64,000 bases of DNA from JANQRA01 sp035550735. GTDB taxonomy: Bacteria > Actinomycetota > Acidimicrobiia > Spongiisociales > ZC4RG35. Shown here piece after piece: positions 8,170 to 17,023 of the stretch (positions within the stretch are counted from its first letter, which is position 1; each line of letters opens with the position of its first letter). The notes under the pieces are model-generated. The model was not told where the DNA came from. It saw nothing but the letters and a program-made list of their open reading frames with translations, and did not search any database. A program made the translations under genes and the position numbers. Where the stretch lies: assembly GCA_035550735.1 (NCBI GenBank), contig DASZOM010000003.1, forward strand, positions 1 through 64,000, in the 5' to 3' direction.

Positions 8170-8979
8170 ATGCCGTTCGCCCGAACTCTCCACTCCGAGG
8201 AGAGCGTGGTGCTGGGTATCTCCCGATGTGGCCCAACCAACAGGGCGATGTCCGCCGAGGAGCTCGACACCGACTTCATGGTGATCGTCCCGATCTCCGG
8301 CATGTACATCCGCCATGTCAACGACGAGGAGATCCTGGCCAGCCCGGCGGTGGCGTTGTTCGTGGAGGCCGGCGAGGTCTCCCGGACCAGTCATCCCCAG
8401 GGTGGGGCCGACCAGAGCCTCTTCGTGAGCCTGTCCCCGGAGCTCGCCGGCTGGTTCACGGATGGGTACGGAGTGTCGAGGAGACGGGCCGCCCTGGATC
8501 CCGGTGCCGCGGCGATGCTCAGGTTGTCGGCAACCACCGCGGCGCGCGGCGGGCCCTTGTCCTCCCTGCAGATCGAGGAGGCGGTCGCGGCCCTGGCCGC
8601 AGGCTGGCCGGCCGCCAGCCCGCCCCGTGGCGTGCGTGAGGCGGTGCAACGCGCCGAGGAGTACCTGACGGCGCATTTCAGGGAGGATGCCGATCTGCGC
8701 ACCGTGGCTCGGGCGGTGGGCTACTCGCCACACCACCTGAGCCGGATGTTCACTCGGATGGTGGGCGTGCCCCTCGGTGTGTATCGGGCCCGGCTTCGGG
8801 TGGCGGAGGCGATGACCCGTCTGTTGGGAGGAGACGACGACATCGCCCGCGTCGCCGTCGAGTCGGGCTTCTACGACCATGCCCATCTGGTGCGGCAGAC
8901 CCGCCGTATGGTCGGCTGGACCCCCAGTCAGATCCGGGCGCTCGGCTCCGCCGTCGACAACGGCGGGCGGCAGGTCTGA
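8170..8979 (+). CDS. AraC-family transcriptional regulator
   Basis: 269 residues. The N-terminal 150 residues form a cupin-like effector domain with little recognisable ligand signature. The C-terminal 100 residues carry the double helix-turn-helix: first motif around VARAVGYSPHHLSRMFTRMV, second around VAVESGFYDHAHLVRQTRRM, ending in GWTPSQIR. ATG 8170 is chosen because it follows a -10-like box and starts the conserved region. Its stop is one base from the convergent aminotransferase stop at 8981. Possible targets are the adjacent MFS gene or the minus-strand catabolic operon (inference). Confidence 0.92.
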   Translation: MPFARTLHSEESVVLGISRCGPTNRAMSAEELDTDFMVIVPISGMYIRHVNDEEILASPAVALFVEAGEVSRTSHPQGGADQSLFVSLSPELAGWFTDGYGVSRRRAALDPGAAAMLRLSATTAARGGPLSSLQIEEAVAALAAGWPAASPPRGVREAVQRAEEYLTAHFREDADLRTVARAVGYSPHHLSRMFTRMVGVPLGVYRARLRVAEAMTRLLGGDDDIARVAVESGFYDHAHLVRQTRRMVGWTPSQIRALGSAVDNGGRQV

Positions 8980-8980
8980 C

Positions 8981-10132
8981 TCAGCGAGCGAGCAGCGCCG
9001 AGTGGCGATCGAGCCCGGCAACCACCGCCTCGACGTCCTCGAACGAGTTGTAGCAATGCCAGGACAGTCTGAGGTTGCCGTCCCGTGAGGTGGTCAGGAT
9101 CCGGTCATCGGCGAGGGCGGCCACCATGGCCGGGGCGTCCTTGCAGGCGACGGCGATCATCGGCCCCCGCTTTGCCGGATCGCGTGGCGTGACCATCTTG
9201 GCTCCGATGCGATCGAGCCCGTCGATGAGGACGGCGGTCAACCCGGCAACGTGACGCTCCGTCTCCTCGATGCCGATCTCGTCCATCAGGTCCATCCCGG
9301 CCACACCGGCGTAGATGCTGGGCACCGGTGGGGTCCCGCTCTCGAACCGGCTCGCCGTCGGTGAAGGGGAGTAGTCGTGGATGTCCATGGCGAAGATGTC
9401 CTCGTCGGCGAACCAGCCGGTCTGAGTGGGGATGATGTTGGCCACCAGGTCGGCCCGGCAGTAGAGGAACCCGAGCCCGGCCGATCCGAGGAGATACTTG
9501 AGATTGCCACCGGCGACGAAGTCGACTCCGAGCCGGCGCACGTCGATCGGGATCGCTCCCACCGCCTGGAAGGAGTCGAGGAGCACGTAGGCGCCGGCGC
9601 GGTGGGCGAGGTCGATCACGGCCTCCACGTCGCTCTTCGAGCCGTTGCGGAAGCAAACATAGGTCATCGCCACCAGTGCGGTCTCCTCGTCGATCGCTTC
9701 TGCGAGCCGATCCAGGGGGATCGTGGCGTCGGGTGAGGCGGGGACATGCTCCACCTTGGCCCCCCGGACCTCCTGGGCATGCATGATCTGGCCGATGGTG
9801 GGGAACTCGAAGTCGCTGACCACGATCTTGGAACGACCGTCGGGATGGCGCAGCCCGCTGATCAATGAGCTCACCCCCGCCGACACCGACGTGGTGACAG
9901 CGATCTCATCGGTCGAAGCATTGAGGAGCCGGGCGAATCTCGTCCGGGCGGCGTCGGCGAGCTCCACCCAGAGGTCCCAGGGGGCGCCCTTCTCGTCCCA
10001 GTCCTTGAGATACCGCTCGTAGGCGTCGCGAACTTCGTTGGATAGGGCACCCTGCGAGCAGCTGTTGGTGTACACCGCCCGTTGCAGCAACGGGAAGCGG
10101 TCTCGGATCGATTCGGGAAGGGCGTCGGTCAT
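8981..10132 (-). CDS. Class V aminotransferase (PLP, cysteine-desulfurase-like fold)
   Basis: 383-residue fold-type I PLP enzyme. Schiff-base lysine is Lys212 in GGNLKYLLGSAG; the preceding DSFQAVGAIPIDV strand holds the Asp that contacts the pyridine nitrogen. The SCSQGALS start resembles isopenicillin-N-epimerase-like and kynureninase-related class V members. It is the last gene of the ten-gene catabolic operon, 17 nt after livF; ATG 10132 avoids overlap with livF. It may transaminate an intermediate of the imported compound. Known class V relatives in comparable clusters include aspartate-glyoxylate aminotransferase, but the reaction here is unproven. Confidence 0.88.
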   Translation of the reverse strand: MTDALPESIRDRFPLLQRAVYTNSCSQGALSNEVRDAYERYLKDWDEKGAPWDLWVELADAARTRFARLLNASTDEIAVTTSVSAGVSSLISGLRHPDGRSKIVVSDFEFPTIGQIMHAQEVRGAKVEHVPASPDATIPLDRLAEAIDEETALVAMTYVCFRNGSKSDVEAVIDLAHRAGAYVLLDSFQAVGAIPIDVRRLGVDFVAGGNLKYLLGSAGLGFLYCRADLVANIIPTQTGWFADEDIFAMDIHDYSPSPTASRFESGTPPVPSIYAGVAGMDLMDEIGIEETERHVAGLTAVLIDGLDRIGAKMVTPRDPAKRGPMIAVACKDAPAMVAALADDRILTTSRDGNLRLSWHCYNSFEDVEAVVAGLDRHSALLAR

Positions 10133-10148
10133 TGCTCTGTCCGCAGGG

Positions 10149-10868
10149 TCAGCGCCCAAGATACGCCTTCTTCAGATCCTCGTGCTCGTAGAGGGCTGCG
10201 GCGTCGTCGGCGAGCACGATCCGCCCGGTGGAGAGCACGTAACCATGATCGGCGATGGAGAGCGCCAAGTTGGCGTTCTGCTCGACGACCAGGATCGACA
10301 CGCCCGCCTGATGGACCCGTTCGATGATCTCGAAGCTCTGTTCCACGAGGATCGGGGCGAGCCCCATCGAAGGCTCGTCCATCAACAGCAGCTGCGGCTT
10401 CGACATCAGGGCCCTGCCCATGGCCACCATCTGCTGCTCCCCGCCGGAGAGGGTGCCGGCGAGCTGGTTGGTGCGGGTGGCGAGCACGGGGAACAACTCG
10501 TAGACCCGCTCCAGGTCCTCTGTCGGGTCGTCGGCCCGCAGATAGGCGCCCATCTCCAGATTCTCCACAACGGTCATGGGGGCGAAGAGACGGCGGTTCT
10601 CCGGGACGATGGCCATGCCCCGGGCGATGCGGGAGCTCGTTGTCTCTGCGGTGACGTCGACGCCGTCGAAATGGACGGTCCCGCTACTGGGGGAGACGAT
10701 CCCCAGGATCGTCTTCAGGGTCGTCGACTTGCCCGAGGCGTTGCCACCGAGGAGACAGACCAGCTCACCCCGCCCGATCGCGATGTTGATGTCCTTGAGG
10801 ATGTGGATCTGGCCGTAGTAGGTGTTGACGTCACGGAGGGCGAGCAGGGGAGCCTCGGTCCCGGTCAT
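10149..10868 (-). CDS. livF: Branched-chain-type ABC importer ATPase LivF
   Basis: 239-residue ATP-binding subunit. Walker A GGNASGKST near residue 42, signature LSGGEQQ and Walker B LLLMDEPS are intact. NTYYGQIHILKDIN is the typical LivF beginning. ATG overlaps the livG stop in an ATGA. Pairs with LivG on the cytoplasmic face to energise uptake by LivH/LivM of the ligand bound by the lipoprotein at 14033-15265. Confidence 0.95.
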   Translation of the reverse strand: MTGTEAPLLALRDVNTYYGQIHILKDINIAIGRGELVCLLGGNASGKSTTLKTILGIVSPSSGTVHFDGVDVTAETTSSRIARGMAIVPENRRLFAPMTVVENLEMGAYLRADDPTEDLERVYELFPVLATRTNQLAGTLSGGEQQMVAMGRALMSKPQLLLMDEPSMGLAPILVEQSFEIIERVHQAGVSILVVEQNANLALSIADHGYVLSTGRIVLADDAAALYEHEDLKKAYLGR

Positions 10869-11656
10869 TTCCGGCCCGCCGCCCCGTAACCCAGGTAGGC
10901 CTCGATCACCGCCCGATCCTCGGCGACCTTCTCGTAGGTTCCCTCGGCGATCTTCACCCCGTGGTCAAGGGCGACCACGCGGTCAGAGACCCCTTCCACG
11001 ACATGCATGTCGTGCTCGATCACCAGGATCGAGAAGCCGGCCTCGTCGCGAAGACGACCGATCAAGGCGGTGATCTCCAGGGTCTCGACCGGGTTCATCC
11101 CCGCCGCCGGCTCGTCGAGCATCAAGAGCCTCGGGTTGGTTGCCATCGCCCGTGCGATCTCGAGACGCCGCCGATTGGCGTAGGAGAGGCTGTATGCAGG
11201 CTGATCCCAGCGATACCCGACGAGACGCTCGCCGAAGAAAGAGAGCTTTGCCTCCGCCAGCTCCCTGGTCTCCCGCTCCTCCCGACGCGCCTTCGGGGTG
11301 CGCAGGGCCGACTGCCACATCCTCGCCTTGGTCGCCCCGTAGGTGGCTGCCATCACGTTCTCCCTGACGGTCATGTTGAGGAACACCCGCAGTGTCTGGA
11401 AGGTGCGCGCGATCCCCAGGCCGGCGATCTGCTCCGGGGAGGATCCGACGATGCTCGTACCGTCGAGGAGGATCTCGCCGGAATCGGGTGGGTAGATCCC
11501 GCTGATGATGTTGAACAGCGTGGTCTTCCCGGCTCCGTTGGGGCCGATGACGCTGAGCACCTCACCGGGGGCGACGCTGAGATCGAGGCCCTGGATCACC
11601 TTGAGGCCGCCGAACGACTTGGAGAGATCCTTGATCTCGAGGATGGGTGTGCTCAT
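10865..11656 (-). CDS. livG: Branched-chain-type ABC importer ATPase LivG
   Basis: 263 residues. Walker A GPNGAGKTT, the long LivG-specific insertion containing ARTFQTLRVF and VRENVM, signature region LSYANRRRLEIARAM and Walker B LLMLDEPAAGMNP are present. The signature is SYANRRR rather than canonical SGGQ, which is common in LivG proteins. Start ATG 11656 overlaps the livM stop (ATGA). The open frame extends far upstream to 13006, but that part is the antiphase shadow of livM. Confidence 0.95.
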   Translation of the reverse strand: MSTPILEIKDLSKSFGGLKVIQGLDLSVAPGEVLSVIGPNGAGKTTLFNIISGIYPPDSGEILLDGTSIVGSSPEQIAGLGIARTFQTLRVFLNMTVRENVMAATYGATKARMWQSALRTPKARREERETRELAEAKLSFFGERLVGYRWDQPAYSLSYANRRRLEIARAMATNPRLLMLDEPAAGMNPVETLEITALIGRLRDEAGFSILVIEHDMHVVEGVSDRVVALDHGVKIAEGTYEKVAEDRAVIEAYLGYGAAGRK

Positions 11657-13071
11657 GTGATCTCCACCCTCCTCGTCCCAAGGATTCCCTCGGGTCGCAC
11701 CGCCATCATCACCACCAGCACCGCACCGAAGAGGAGCTGGCGGGTGACGCTGTCCTGCAGGGAGAGCTTGTTCTCCCAGACCAGGATGGCCAGGTAGATC
11801 GTGGGCACCAGCAGCGCGCCTCTTCGCCAGCCCCTGGCGACGGTCACGGCGAGCACCCCGGCCAGGGCGAGGACGAAGGCGTAGTTGCTGACAACGTCGC
11901 TTGCCGGGCCCAGTATCAGGAGCCAGCCGTCGAGGATGCCGGAGAGAAAGGTGTCGTTGGCGGCGCCCAGGATGGTCTCGTCCCAGATGGCCAGGGAGAG
12001 GAACCTCACCAGGTAGCCGAGTACGACGACACCGGCGAGCACCGCCGCCACCATCCTCCACCTCCTCAGGACGGTGACCAGTAGCACGACGACCCCGATG
12101 TAGAACAGCCAACCGGCGATGCCGGGATTGCGCAGTATCTCGGGGGTGAACGCCACCGCGATCGCGCCGAGCACCGCTCCGGGGATAGAGCCCAGGCCAC
12201 CGAGGATCAGTGCCGCATAGATCGTGATCAGGAAGAGCAGCTGGAAGTTGTTGGGGAACACGCCCACCTGGACCGGTCCGAGGACGGTCCCGGTGAGCCC
12301 GGCCACGGCGGCGCCAACAGCGAAGGCCAGCATCTTGAGCCGGTTGACCGGGGTGGTCATGTGCGCCGCCGCCAGGGTGTCCTCCCGCAGCGCCCGCCAC
12401 GCCCGGCCAGTCCGCGACTGGTCGATGTTGCGCAACAACACGATGACCAGCCCGAGGAGGACGAGCAGGAGGAAGTAGTTGCGGTTGAAGGTGTCGAAGG
12501 GGAACCCGAAGAGCTGCCAGGGCTGGACGCCGATGATGCCGTTGGGCCCACCGGTGAGATTCGTGTCCACCCCGGGAAGTCGCTCGTAGTTGACGATGAC
12601 CTCCAGGAACACCTGTGCGAAGAAGAGCGTCATGATCGCCAGGTAGTCGCCGACCAGACGTCTGGAGGGGAGGCTGAGCAGGGCGCCGAGAACGGCGCTC
12701 GCCAACACGATCACCGGTATCGCCACCCAGGTGGGCCACTGCACACCGATCTGGTCCGAGGAGACCGCCCCATAGAAGTAGGCCCCGAATCCGTAGAAGG
12801 CGATGTAGCCGAGATCGAGCAGACCCGCCCACCCGACCACGGTGTTGAGGCCGATGGCGAGCATGGCGAGAAGGAGGGCGGTGATCCCGATCCTCACGCC
12901 TGCCTGGGGGACCAGGAAGGGGTAGACCGCCGCCACGACGAGGAAGCCGAGCAGCTTCCAGCCGGAGGGGACCCGGTCGAGGAGACTGCGGGCAGGTGCA
13001 GTCCATCCCTTGCCCTTCGGCCCGTGCTCTGACGACTCGGCCACCCAGCGGTCAACACCGATGTTGGACAT
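11653..13071 (-). CDS. livM: Branched-chain-type ABC importer permease LivM
   Basis: 472-residue integral membrane subunit, longer than many LivM proteins. The core is ALLLAMLAIGLNTVVGWAGLLDLGYIAFYG-type, where the GLLDLGY box is the family hallmark. About 120 extra C-terminal residues hold three or four more hydrophobic helices after ILRNPGIAGW. Start ATG 13071 overlaps the livH stop by one base (TGATG). The extra C-terminal helices are also found in some actinobacterial and proteobacterial LivM variants. Confidence 0.93.
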   Translation of the reverse strand: MSNIGVDRWVAESSEHGPKGKGWTAPARSLLDRVPSGWKLLGFLVVAAVYPFLVPQAGVRIGITALLLAMLAIGLNTVVGWAGLLDLGYIAFYGFGAYFYGAVSSDQIGVQWPTWVAIPVIVLASAVLGALLSLPSRRLVGDYLAIMTLFFAQVFLEVIVNYERLPGVDTNLTGGPNGIIGVQPWQLFGFPFDTFNRNYFLLLVLLGLVIVLLRNIDQSRTGRAWRALREDTLAAAHMTTPVNRLKMLAFAVGAAVAGLTGTVLGPVQVGVFPNNFQLLFLITIYAALILGGLGSIPGAVLGAIAVAFTPEILRNPGIAGWLFYIGVVVLLVTVLRRWRMVAAVLAGVVVLGYLVRFLSLAIWDETILGAANDTFLSGILDGWLLILGPASDVVSNYAFVLALAGVLAVTVARGWRRGALLVPTIYLAILVWENKLSLQDSVTRQLLFGAVLVVMMAVRPEGILGTRRVEIT

Positions 13072-13988
13072 CAGACCTTCACCAATTCGGGGCGTCCGAG
13101 GACACCGCTCGGTCTGATGAGGAGGAAGACGATCAGGAGCCCGAAGACGATCAGGTTCTGGAATGTCGAGGAGATGTAGGCGGTGGTGTACGCCTCGGCG
13201 AATCCGATGAGAAGACCACCCAGCATCGCCCCGGGGATGCTCCCGATGCCACCGACCACCGCCGCGGTGAAAGCCTTGAGCCCGGCGATGAAGCCCATGA
13301 AATGGAAGATGCGCCCGAAGACGAGCCCGACCATCACCCCGCCCACCCCGGCCAGCGCCGAGCCGATGAGGAATGTGACCAACACCACGCGGTTGACGTC
13401 GATGCCCATCATCGCCGCCGCCTCGGCGTCGAAGGAGACGGCCCGCACCGCCTTGCCCGCCTTGCTCGACTTGACCCACCAGGTGAGCAGGATCATCAGG
13501 ACGACGGTGACGACGATCACCATGACCCGCACCGCCCAGACGTCGACGGGGCCGATACTCAGCCCGTTCTCTATCGGGATGAGCTGGGGGGCCTCGTAGC
13601 TACGTGAGTTGGCGGTGAACAGCAGCAGTGCCGCCGCCTGGAGGAAGAACGATGCGCCGATGGCGCTGATCAGCGGGGCGAGACGGGAGGCGTTCCGCAG
13701 GGGCCGATAGGCGAACCTCTCCAAGGCCACACCCACCCCCGAGGAGACGACCATCGCTCCCACGAACATCAGGGTCAGCGCCAGCCAGACCGGGACGATC
13801 AGCCCGGTGGGGCCCCCGAGCACCGTGAGGACGCCGTATCCGGCGAAGGCCCCGAACATGTAGACCTCGCCATGGGCGAAGTTGAGGAACTTGAGTACCC
13901 CGTAGACCATCGAGTAGCCCAGGGCGAGGAGCGCATAGACGCTGCCCAGCGTCAAACCGTTCACGGTCTGCTGGAGGAAGAACTCCAC
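13071..13988 (-). CDS. livH: Branched-chain-type ABC importer permease LivH
   Basis: 305-residue permease starting with GTG (MEFFLQQTVNGLTLGSVYALLALGYSMVYG in pattern; residues 8-30 hold the first helix and family signature). NFAHGEVYMFGAF near residue 36 and the PGAMLGG box near residue 255 are typical of LivH. 44 nt separate it from the binding-protein stop; a weak GCCC/GGGC stem lies there. Forms the channel with LivM. Confidence 0.94.
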   Translation of the reverse strand: MEFFLQQTVNGLTLGSVYALLALGYSMVYGVLKFLNFAHGEVYMFGAFAGYGVLTVLGGPTGLIVPVWLALTLMFVGAMVVSSGVGVALERFAYRPLRNASRLAPLISAIGASFFLQAAALLLFTANSRSYEAPQLIPIENGLSIGPVDVWAVRVMVIVVTVVLMILLTWWVKSSKAGKAVRAVSFDAEAAAMMGIDVNRVVLVTFLIGSALAGVGGVMVGLVFGRIFHFMGFIAGLKAFTAAVVGGIGSIPGAMLGGLLIGFAEAYTTAYISSTFQNLIVFGLLIVFLLIRPSGVLGRPELVKV

Positions 13989-14032
13989 TCAGAAGTCCGT
14001 CGTCAGCACTCCTCGCCCTTGGGTTGGGCCTC

Positions 14033-15265
14033 TTACTGGACCAGGGTCTTCGAGCCATCCTCCTGGATCTGGAAGATGAAGAACCGGCCTTCGGCGAGGT
14101 CGCCGTCCTCGGTGAACGAGATCGGCGAGCCCAGGATCGAAGTGGCCTGGTCGGTGGCCGCTATCTCGGCCTGGACGCTCGCCCGGTCCGGAGTCGCGCC
14201 GGACTGGCAGACCCGGTCGATCGCCTCGAAGATCACCCGAGCCGCGGCGTAGACCGGGGGCCCGAAGGTGTTGGTCTCCGGGTACTGCTCCAGGTAGCCG
14301 GCGAGCAGGTCCTGAGAGCCCTCGACCGCGGCGATGTCCGGGGCGAAGGCGGCGATGTACGAGCCGGCCTGGGTGAAGTCGGCCGAGTCCATGCCGTCGG
14401 AGCCGAAGATCACGGCCTCCTTGCCCAGCTCCGCCATCTGGTTGGCGAAGATCTGCCCGTTGGCGGCCACCTGCCATGGCAGGTACACGAAGCTCGTGTC
14501 GTCGGCGATCGTGCCCACGAGCGCCGAGAAGTCGGTCAGGTCCTGGGACACCGACTCCCGGGTCACCGTGACGCCCGCATCCTCGAGCTGCTGCTGGACG
14601 ATGTCGGCGAGACCGGTCGAGTAGGACGACTGGTCGTCGACGATGAACACCGAAGTGGCGCCCTGGTCGAGCAGGAACGTGGCCGTGGTCGGGCCCTGGT
14701 CGGCGTCGGAGGGAACGGTCCGGTAGAGACCCTGATACTGGGCTGTGATCCCGACCCGCGTCGAGGACGGGGAGATGAACGTGAAGTTCGGATCTCCGGC
14801 CTCGAACACCGCACCCGCCGAATCGACCTGGTCGGAGCCGGCCGGGCCGACCGCAGCGAGCACAGCGGGATCGTCCAGCAGTGTCTGGGCCAGCGTGGCG
14901 CTCTGGGCGACGTCGAACTGGGTGTCCGCCTCCACCATCTGGAAGTCGTAACCGGTCTCGGCGTTCCACGTGTCCAGGGCGTACTTGAACCAGTTGAGCT
15001 GGACCTCGCCGATGAAGGCGACCTCACCGGTGATCGGGCCCATGAAGCCGATCGTGGCCTCACAGGTGTCTACGGGCTGCCCGCCGGTAGTCGTGGTCTC
15101 GCCGGCCGTCGTGCCGGTCTCACCCTCGGTGGTGGTCACACCGGCGGTGGTGGTGCTGCCACCACCTTCACCTGAGGGGCTGCACGCCGCGGCCACCAGG
15201 GCGAGCGCCAGCAGCGCCAACGCCAGTCTCCATGTCCTTCTTCTACTCACCGTTTTTCCCTTCAT
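14033..15265 (-). CDS. LIV-type substrate-binding lipoprotein of the catabolic operon
   Basis: Type I periplasmic-binding protein, 410 residues, with signal peptide and lipobox VAAAC, a Thr/Gly/Glu linker of about 30 residues, then the Peripla_BP_6 domain opening with CEATIGFMGPITGEVAF. Start ATG 15265 overlaps the bicupin gene by 23 nt. GTG 15250 is also in frame and has a better ribosome site (AAGGGA, 6-nt spacing), giving VSRRRTWRLALAL; the real start is one of these. It should feed LivHMGF encoded immediately downstream. The enzymes in the operon suggest an amino- or aromatic-acid-like ligand, not necessarily a branched-chain amino acid. Confidence 0.92.
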   Translation of the reverse strand: MKGKTVSRRRTWRLALALLALALVAAACSPSGEGGGSTTTAGVTTTEGETGTTAGETTTTGGQPVDTCEATIGFMGPITGEVAFIGEVQLNWFKYALDTWNAETGYDFQMVEADTQFDVAQSATLAQTLLDDPAVLAAVGPAGSDQVDSAGAVFEAGDPNFTFISPSSTRVGITAQYQGLYRTVPSDADQGPTTATFLLDQGATSVFIVDDQSSYSTGLADIVQQQLEDAGVTVTRESVSQDLTDFSALVGTIADDTSFVYLPWQVAANGQIFANQMAELGKEAVIFGSDGMDSADFTQAGSYIAAFAPDIAAVEGSQDLLAGYLEQYPETNTFGPPVYAAARVIFEAIDRVCQSGATPDRASVQAEIAATDQATSILGSPISFTEDGDLAEGRFFIFQIQEDGSKTLVQ

Positions 15266-15986
15266 TGTCTGCTTCTTCTTCGTAAGCCTCGGCGGCACTC
15301 CCCGCAGGGTGGAACACACCGAGGACTCTCAACGGCCGGTCGCCCGTGTTCTCGACACAGTGCTCGACAGGCGGCGGGAGATGGATGCAGGTGCCGGCGG
15401 TGATCGGCGTGTCAGGGTGCCCTTCGAGATGGAGCACGCCCTCGCCGTCCAGGATGTACATGACCTCGTCGTAGAGGTGGTAGTGGGTCGGGGCGCGCCC
15501 TGGCGGGATCCACCCCACGAATTGAGTCACCTCGAGGCACCCGGCCTCGGGATCCACCACGAACTTGAACTGACGGTCCTTGCCGGCGGGGATCACCGCC
15601 TGGTCGGCCGTGTCGACGATCACCTTGCGCGGTCCCTCCGGCTCGACTTCCGGGGGCGGGGCCGTCACCGAGACCAGGACCAGGTCGTCGGATCCCTCGT
15701 TGACCACCCGGTAGTTCTCTCCGGCCCGGATGTACACCCCGACATCGGGGTAGAGGCGATGGGGGTCGCCGTCGAGGTGCAGCGAGCCCGTGCCGGAGAC
15801 GACGTAGGCGATCTCGTCCCGGCCGGCGTGACCTCGATCAGGCGCTCCGCCCGGCGAGATGGCGAGCACACTCTGCACGAGGCGCGCCGCGCCCACGGAG
15901 GCGTCGATGGTCGTCCGCACCGATACCGTGGCGCCCGCCTCGTGGGCAGGCTCCACCTCGCTGACATGCGTGACAAAACCGGGCAT
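15243..15986 (-). CDS. Bicupin protein
   Basis: 247 residues containing two cupin barrels. The first has a GRDEIAYVVSGTGSLHLDG strand (about 75-130) and the second PTHYHLYDEVMYILDGEG (about 165-235), with HxH...E-type metal ligands clearest in the second. In the first, HAGRDE has one His. Bicupins include dioxygenases, ureidoglycine aminohydrolase and isomerases; the sequence does not discriminate. It lies between the dehydratase-like gene (83 nt) and the binding protein (overlapping), so it is part of the same operon and probably acts on the imported compound. Start ATG 15986 has a GGAG upstream. Confidence 0.85.
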   Translation of the reverse strand: MPGFVTHVSEVEPAHEAGATVSVRTTIDASVGAARLVQSVLAISPGGAPDRGHAGRDEIAYVVSGTGSLHLDGDPHRLYPDVGVYIRAGENYRVVNEGSDDLVLVSVTAPPPEVEPEGPRKVIVDTADQAVIPAGKDRQFKFVVDPEAGCLEVTQFVGWIPPGRAPTHYHLYDEVMYILDGEGVLHLEGHPDTPITAGTCIHLPPPVEHCVENTGDRPLRVLGVFHPAGSAAEAYEEEADNEGKNGE

Positions 15987-16069
15987 CCCTAGTTGCTCCG
16001 ACCCCAGGACATGAGTGACGGCGATTGTGGCACGGTTCGGACTGCCGTGTCGGCCCTCGACGGCTGCCC

Positions 16070-17023
16070 CTATCGGCCGCCGTCGAGGATGCGGGCGAGG
16101 ATTGCGCCGTTGATATTGCCCCCGGAGACGATGCACACCACCTTGCCGTCGCCGGCTCCGCCGCCCATCGCCGCCGCCACCGATGCGGCACCGGCTCCCT
16201 CGGCCACGACGTGGTTGCGCATCGCCAGCACACGGACCGCCTCCTCCACCTCGTCGAGGGTGGCCACGATCGAGCCGGTGATCAGCTCGCGGACGAGGGG
16301 CCACATCTCGTCGAGGACGCGAGCAGACCCGATGCCGTCGACGAACGACGGGACGTACTCGATGGCGGTGGGCTCGCCGGCGGCCAGGGCGGCATCCAGC
16401 GCCGCCGACGTCTCCACCTCGGCGGCGTAGACACGGACGTCCGGCTTGAGGTGGCGCAACGCCGAGGCGATGCCCGAGCTCAGGCCGCCTCCCCCATAGG
16501 GGACGACCACGGCGTCCAGGTCGGGCAGGTCCTCCACCAGCTCCAGGCCGATGGTGCCATTGCCCGCCATCACCGCGCGATCGCTCACCGGGTGCACGAA
16601 GACCCCGTCCTGGCCTTCGTGGCGATGGGTGACGATCACCTGCCACCACTCTTCGAACGGGACCTTGATCACCGAGGCGCCAAGTCGCTCCAGGGCGTCC
16701 AGCTTGGCTGCGGGGGCGTGATCGGGCACAACCACCGAACAGGGCACGCCGAGCCGGGCGGCGTTCCACGCAACCCCCTGGCCCATGTTGCCCGCACTAG
16801 CCGTCCACACCCCATGGCGGAGGGGCTCCTCGGGGGCCAGGGCCATGGCATTGCCGGCCCCTCTGATCTTGAACGCCCCGATCGGCTGGAGGTTCTCCAG
16901 CTTCAGGTGGATCTCCACGTTCCCCGTGTCCAGGTTGAGTGGGACGAGCGGAGTCCGGACCGCCAGACCGCGCAGCCGCCCCGCCGCCGCCTCGATGTCG
17001 GCCAGCGGGATCGGCTCAGTCAT
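16070..17023 (-). CDS. Threonine-dehydratase-like PLP enzyme (fold type II)
   Basis: 317 residues. PLP lysine lies in IGAFKIRGAGN, the phosphate-binding loop is VPYGGGGLSSG, and the late SGGN segment is present. The asparagine loop reads SAGNMGQGV; the usual His of SxGNHxQ is replaced by Met. There is no C-terminal ACT regulatory domain, as in catabolic rather than biosynthetic dehydratases. Start ATG 17023 overlaps the OCD-family gene by 8 nt. Adjacency of such a dehydratase with an OCD-family enzyme is known from EutB/EutC (hydroxyectoine use) and BhcB/BhcD (beta-hydroxyaspartate cycle). Probably eliminates water or ammonia from a beta-hydroxy-amino acid; substrate unproven. Confidence 0.87.
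   Translation of the reverse strand: MTEPIPLADIEAAAGRLRGLAVRTPLVPLNLDTGNVEIHLKLENLQPIGAFKIRGAGNAMALAPEEPLRHGVWTASAGNMGQGVAWNAARLGVPCSVVVPDHAPAAKLDALERLGASVIKVPFEEWWQVIVTHRHEGQDGVFVHPVSDRAVMAGNGTIGLELVEDLPDLDAVVVPYGGGGLSSGIASALRHLKPDVRVYAAEVETSAALDAALAAGEPTAIEYVPSFVDGIGSARVLDEMWPLVRELITGSIVATLDEVEEAVRVLAMRNHVVAEGAGAASVAAAMGGGAGDGKVVCIVSGGNINGAILARILDGGR

Noticed and set aside
11657..13006. Minus-strand open frame continuing upstream of livG as if one 713-residue protein
   Set aside because: The added part is Arg/Gly-rich without domain features and lies antiphase to livM, which has clear permease helices; livG begins at ATG 11656.
14024..15175. Plus-strand frame of 383 codons opposite the LIV-type binding protein
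   Set aside because: Codon composition is that of a reverse-strand shadow; the minus strand carries a lipoprotein signal and binding-domain motifs.
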